A stretch of 15,945 nt of DNA from Calditrichia bacterium (GTDB taxonomy: Bacteria; Calditrichota; Calditrichia; Calditrichales; Calditrichaceae): positions 1 through 15,945 of the forward strand of contig JALWEA010000102.1 in assembly GCA_027039465.1 (NCBI GenBank), given 5' to 3'. Both the position numbers and the translations under genes were made by a program. Positions 13,155 through 15,945 of the stretch are shown piece by piece; positions within the stretch are counted from its first letter, which is position 1, and each line of letters starts with the position of its first letter. A model generated the notes under the pieces. The model ran no database searches, was not told where the DNA came from, and saw nothing but the letters and a program-made list of their open reading frames with translations.

Positions 13155-14771
13155 ATGGATACCGTAAAAGGACAACAATGGCTCATCGGCATTTTCAGCA
13201 CGTTGTTGATCGTAATCTTAATTATTGTGGCCGGAATGGAAATGAAAAAATCGGAATCGACCAAGCCCGAAATTGAGATCGACAAAACAACGGCTCAGTG
13301 TATTACCTGTCATGAAGACAAAGGAATTGCCGTCAAGCAAATTGATGCCTGGAAAGAAAGTAAACATGCCGTGATGGGCATTGGCTGTTACGAATGTCAT
13401 GAAGCGAAGAAAGGCGATTTCGATGCTTTTACTTGCACAGGCAGCAATATTCTGGTTGCCCGCCATCCGACCCCGAAAGATTGCGGAAAATGTCATGAAC
13501 AGCAGGTGAAAGAGTTTGCCAACAGTAAGCATGCACATCAGTTCTGGTTACTGAAAAACGGGGACAGAGCCGCTTTTGAATTCCCTATGGCTACGCGTCA
13601 CGGCTGCGAAGAATGCCATCAAATCGGTAATATTTGGCCGGATGGCAGTGTGGGCGAATGCGATGCCTGCCATGCCAAACATTCGTTTAGTCTCTCGGTA
13701 GCCCGTCAACCGGAAACCTGCGGCGAATGCCATGTAGGTCCGGATCATCCGCAAATCGAAGAATACATCGAATCCAAGCACGGAAATATTTTTAAGGCTA
13801 AAGGTAAAAATTGGGACATGGGATATTCAACGACCAATCATGAGCAGATTCCAATTGAAGCGCCTGTTTGTGTTACTTGCCACATGGACGGTAACAAAAC
13901 CCAACCGATGACGCATAACGTAAGTGCGCGTTTGGCAACCGAATCCCAGGCGCCGTGGAGTTTCCGCACGGTTTGGGATCAGGAACATTTGGGCGATTGG
14001 AAGAAAAAACGCGAACGTATGGAAGAAATTTGCGCCAGTTGTCATGCACCCGATTTTTACAAAATGTACTTCCTGAATGCGGATATGGTGAATTTGCAAT
14101 ATGACGAAATCCGTCGCGCATTTGTACATTGGACGACCAAATTAACGAAAAACGGTACGATTAAGCGCTTAAAATATAAAGGTAAATACTGGTCAAATCC
14201 GGTTCTGAACGGCTGGGATGAGCTCCCCGAACATGAAATGTATTATGGCTGGCATCATGAAGGGCGGCGTTTCCGTATGGGCGCAGAAATGATGGCGGCC
14301 GATTATACGCAATGGCACGGCATCTGGGAAATTCAGGAAGATCTAACCGAATTGATTAAATGGGCAGCCGAACACGGTGATGCGGAAGCCAAGAAAATCG
14401 TCAATACGAATGATCCGAGAAAATTCATCACCTATGCGTTGTATGACGTTCCCGGTACCGAATGGGGTATTCCCACCAAGACCAATACCACACCGTTTGT
14501 TTATCAGGCCTTCCCCGATTATTGGGATCGTATTTACAAAAATGTGGAAACGGTTTACAAACGCGGTTTGATTTCGGAAGATCAATGGAATTTGTGGCTT
14601 AAACGTTACAAAAACCGGGATTACTATCTTGGTTTAAAATACGCTAATTCACCGCAAGTAGATTCCACCTGGAATTTCTATAAGAAACGTAATGACATTG
14701 ATTTTAAGGCCATGAAAGAGCAGGTTATCGATTTGGTTCTGCCGGGTAAAAACTTTTACAATAACAAATAA
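13155..14771 (+). CDS. Membrane-anchored octaheme cytochrome c, HAO family (probable nitrite/hydroxylamine reductase)
   Basis: This 538-residue protein has an uncleaved-looking N-terminal helix (about 9-28) and eight heme c motifs: CITCH 49, CYECH 78, CGKCH 110, CEECH 151, CDACH 169, CGECH 189, CVTCH 239 and CASCH 293. The number, the spacing, the helical C-terminal third and ADYTQWHG (382-389) fit the hydroxylamine oxidoreductase family, where heme 4 is the catalytic one. Members lacking the Tyr cross-link work in the reductive direction, and in several epsilonproteobacteria without NrfA such a protein is the proposed nitrite reductase. Here it follows nitrate-reductase and Rieske/cytochrome b genes, so reduction of nitrite or hydroxylamine to ammonium with quinol-derived electrons is likely. 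Oxidation of hydroxylamine cannot be excluded. A good GGAGG ribosome site precedes it. Confidence 0.85.
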   Translation: MDTVKGQQWLIGIFSTLLIVILIIVAGMEMKKSESTKPEIEIDKTTAQCITCHEDKGIAVKQIDAWKESKHAVMGIGCYECHEAKKGDFDAFTCTGSNILVARHPTPKDCGKCHEQQVKEFANSKHAHQFWLLKNGDRAAFEFPMATRHGCEECHQIGNIWPDGSVGECDACHAKHSFSLSVARQPETCGECHVGPDHPQIEEYIESKHGNIFKAKGKNWDMGYSTTNHEQIPIEAPVCVTCHMDGNKTQPMTHNVSARLATESQAPWSFRTVWDQEHLGDWKKKRERMEEICASCHAPDFYKMYFLNADMVNLQYDEIRRAFVHWTTKLTKNGTIKRLKYKGKYWSNPVLNGWDELPEHEMYYGWHHEGRRFRMGAEMMAADYTQWHGIWEIQEDLTELIKWAAEHGDAEAKKIVNTNDPRKFITYALYDVPGTEWGIPTKTNTTPFVYQAFPDYWDRIYKNVETVYKRGLISEDQWNLWLKRYKNRDYYLGLKYANSPQVDSTWNFYKKRNDIDFKAMKEQVIDLVLPGKNFYNNK

Positions 14772-14781
14772 AATTTCATGT

Positions 14782-14824
14782 GAAAAGTGGTGGCAGGAAA
14801 GCTCTTGCCACCACTTTTCTATTT
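14782..14824 (+). terminator. Strong intrinsic terminator of the nitrate-respiration cluster
   Basis: GAAAAGTGGTGGCA (14782-14795) pairs perfectly over 14 bp with TGCCACCACTTTTC (14806-14819) around a 10-base loop; the 3' arm is T-rich and is followed by TATTTATTTC. It starts 10 bp after the octaheme stop codon and probably ends the ten-gene transcript. Confidence 0.82.
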
Positions 14825-14826
14825 AT

Positions 14827-14985
14827 TTCTAAAAAGGGGCTAAAGCCCCTTTTGGTGTAAATCGTTTATTTTGGCCCCATCCTAAAGGATGGGGCTAACA
14901 AATTAAAAAGCATTATGTTAGCCCCAATATTTGTGGGGACAAATTTAAAGAGCTCTGTGTTTTAACCCTTTAGGGCTTTTTAGAG
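14827..14985. repeat. Palindromic repeat element, copy B (inverted relative to copy A)
   Basis: This ~159-bp unit has near-perfect 10-bp terminal inverted repeats (TTCTAAAAAG, 14827-14836; CTTTTTAGAG, 14976-14985). Internal hairpins are AAAAGGGGC-TAAA-GCCCCTTTT (14832-14853), GCCCCATCC-TAAA-GGATGGGGC (14874-14895) and a weaker CCCCA/TGGGG one near 14922-14938. Its reverse complement aligns with copy A at 999-1161. Its first hairpin could serve as a backup terminator. The right end lies 11 bp before the next start codon. Confidence 0.78.
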
Positions 14986-14996
14986 TAGACACATTT

Positions 14997-15578
14997 ATGA
15001 AATTAAAATTTAATCCTTCCAATCGCGATATTAGTCTGCTTTTTGTTCTGGGAATTTTCTGGGGCTTGCTTGAAGCTTTTGCCGGACAATGGATAAAAAG
15101 CTGGCAACCGAATCTGTTCGGCTTTATTATGCCGTTTATTACGGCAGCATTTATCATTTGGGCCAAACGTCTGGTGCCGTTAACCGGCAGTATTTTATTC
15201 ATGGGCATAATGTCCGCCGTTTTAAAACTCTTTTCTTCCGGCATGATTTTGCACGGCGCTTTTATGGCTATTTTGATCGAATCCGTTTTGGCCGAATTGG
15301 TATTTATTTTCGGTGGAATTGGATTTTGGACAGGTATCGGAGTAGGTGTTCTTTTACAAATCTACAGTATGATTCATCCCATGCTAACCAAGGGAACGCT
15401 TTGCCAGTCATCGCATTTTGTGCGTTTTCGGCATTGGGTATCGATTCACTTCTTTTCGGGACAAGATTTACAAAAATCCCAAGTACTATTGTTGATGTTG
15501 GTTCTGCACTTGTTGGCAGGATTTTTAGCTGCCGTGATTATTTGGCCCGTTAAGCTTAAAAAAGAAAAAAGGCTTTAG
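14997..15578 (+). CDS. Polytopic membrane protein of unknown function
   Basis: This 193-residue protein has about six hydrophobic segments (near 13-30, 40-57, 60-80, 84-105, 107-127 and 162-186) and a basic C-terminus (KLKKEKRL). The compact six-helix plan with short loops recalls substrate-binding S components of energy-coupling-factor transporters, but I see no signature that names one, so this is only a suggestion. The start is uncertain: no ribosome site is visible, and the repeat element ends just upstream. Its stop codon lies within the hairpin at 15569-15599. It follows the cluster terminator, so it is probably not part of the nitrate cluster. Confidence 0.65.
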   Translation: MKLKFNPSNRDISLLFVLGIFWGLLEAFAGQWIKSWQPNLFGFIMPFITAAFIIWAKRLVPLTGSILFMGIMSAVLKLFSSGMILHGAFMAILIESVLAELVFIFGGIGFWTGIGVGVLLQIYSMIHPMLTKGTLCQSSHFVRFRHWVSIHFFSGQDLQKSQVLLLMLVLHLLAGFLAAVIIWPVKLKKEKRL

Positions 15579-15599
15579 TTAAACTTGAACTAAAGCCTT
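15562..15599 (-). terminator. Intrinsic terminator for the minus-strand barrel gene (may act both ways)
   Basis: AAGGCTTTAGTT (15569-15580) pairs perfectly over 12 bp with AACTAAAGCCTT (15588-15599). Read on the minus strand the hairpin is followed by TTTTTTCTTT, a classic intrinsic terminator 21 bp after the stop of the leftward barrel gene. On the plus strand there is no T-run, yet the hairpin overlaps the stop codon of the membrane-protein gene and could still protect its mRNA end. Confidence 0.8.
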
Positions 15600-15620
15600 A
15601 AAAACAGAGGAACCGGTCTT

Positions 15621-15945
15621 CTAAAAACTGTATTTAATCTTCCAATAAACCATACTGTTGTTATGAAATTGCCCGAACATACCTTCGGTACCGGTGAACA
15701 GGTTGGCACCTAATAAAATCTCAAACGCATCGGCAAAATCGTAGGTGATTTTCGGGCGGATGAGCGAGGCCTTGTTATTGAAATCATAATACATGAAAAA
15801 CGAAAGATTCAATGTTTCGTTCAGAAAATCCTTGGTGGCTAAAAAAGTGGCCATGTTGGAATATTGATCGTTTTTGATGTAATCATTGTAATCAAGAATC
15901 GCCTGCTGGATGAACTGACCGCTTAAATGCCAATCCATGAGCGTG
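15621..15945 (-). CDS. C-terminal part of an outer-membrane beta-barrel protein, DUF1302-like (cut by window edge)
   Basis: The minus-strand frame is open to the right edge of the window. The ATG at 15936-15938 has no ribosome site and is probably internal, so this is the last ~107 residues of a longer protein. The sequence shows alternating barrel strands (LSFFMYYDFNNKASLIRPKI, then TYDFADAFEILLGANLF), a GTEGMFGQF turn, and a last strand ending YWKIKYSF with the terminal Phe used for outer-membrane insertion. The closing pattern, RPK-x-TYDF then a Gly-Ala strand, then FG-x-F and a YSF end, resembles the DUF1302 family by eye. Substrate unknown. Its transcript ends at the hairpin at 15562-15599. 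Confidence 0.65.
   Translation of the reverse strand, partial: TLMDWHLSGQFIQQAILDYNDYIKNDQYSNMATFLATKDFLNETLNLSFFMYYDFNNKASLIRPKITYDFADAFEILLGANLFTGTEGMFGQFHNNSMVYWKIKYSF

Noticed and set aside
13155..14771. Calling the multiheme protein NrfA or octaheme tetrathionate reductase
   Set aside because: NrfA has five hemes, usually with one CxxCK; here there are eight CxxCH motifs and an HAO-like C-terminal third, with no CxxCK.
15089..15553. 154-codon plus-strand frame overlapping the membrane-protein gene in another frame
   Set aside because: It is rich in Arg, Tyr and Phe with no hydrophobic pattern, while the 14997 frame gives clean membrane helices.
1..15945. tRNA, rRNA or origin of replication
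   Set aside because: No tRNA-like cloverleaf, rRNA segment or DnaA-box cluster was recognised on either strand.

Overview
The window looks like a chromosomal piece of a Gram-negative, anaerobically respiring bacterium. It has two outer-membrane beta-barrel genes, Tat and Sec export signals, c-type cytochromes and sigma-54 control, with moderate GC. Gene content and style would fit a thermophilic nitrate ammonifier of the Caldithrix (Calditrichota) type, but that placement is an inference from memory, not a match I could run.

Left edge (1-1183): the 3' end of an ISL3-type insertion sequence, then about 1 kb with no convincing intact gene. That stretch holds minus-strand coding remnants, one of them truncated by the insertion sequence, and a ~163-bp palindromic repeat element. 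Positions 1184-4482 (minus strand) carry a two-component system: a membrane histidine kinase whose periplasmic sensor has a c-type heme motif, followed directly by an NtrC-type sigma-54 response regulator. Positions 4483-4904 form a divergent control region with three CGTCA half-sites exactly 18 bp apart (two of them palindromic) and a candidate -24/-12 promoter.

Positions 4905-14771 (plus strand) are a ten-gene respiratory cluster: outer-membrane porin, small tetraheme cytochrome c (NapM-like), Tat-exported molybdenum nitrate reductase NapA, four-cluster ferredoxin (NapF/NapG type), chaperone NapD, ferredoxin NapG, membrane ferredoxin NapH, Rieske protein, one-piece cytochrome b with a cyt b6-like heme-ci cysteine, and a membrane-anchored octaheme cytochrome c of the hydroxylamine oxidoreductase (HAO) family. 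Hairpins after the porin and after napA may set the expression of single segments, and a strong terminator follows the last gene. A second copy of the repeat element, in opposite orientation, lies just after it. The right edge (14997-15945) has an unidentified membrane protein and the 3' end of a second beta-barrel gene on the minus strand.

Working model: the heme-sensor kinase and its regulator switch on a quinol-fed nitrate-to-ammonium pathway. NapA with NapM, NapG and NapH would reduce nitrate. The Rieske/cytochrome b pair would pass quinol electrons to the octaheme cytochrome, which would take the place of NrfA as nitrite (or hydroxylamine) reductase. No NapB, NapC, NrfA, NrfH or cytochrome c1/f gene is present in the window.
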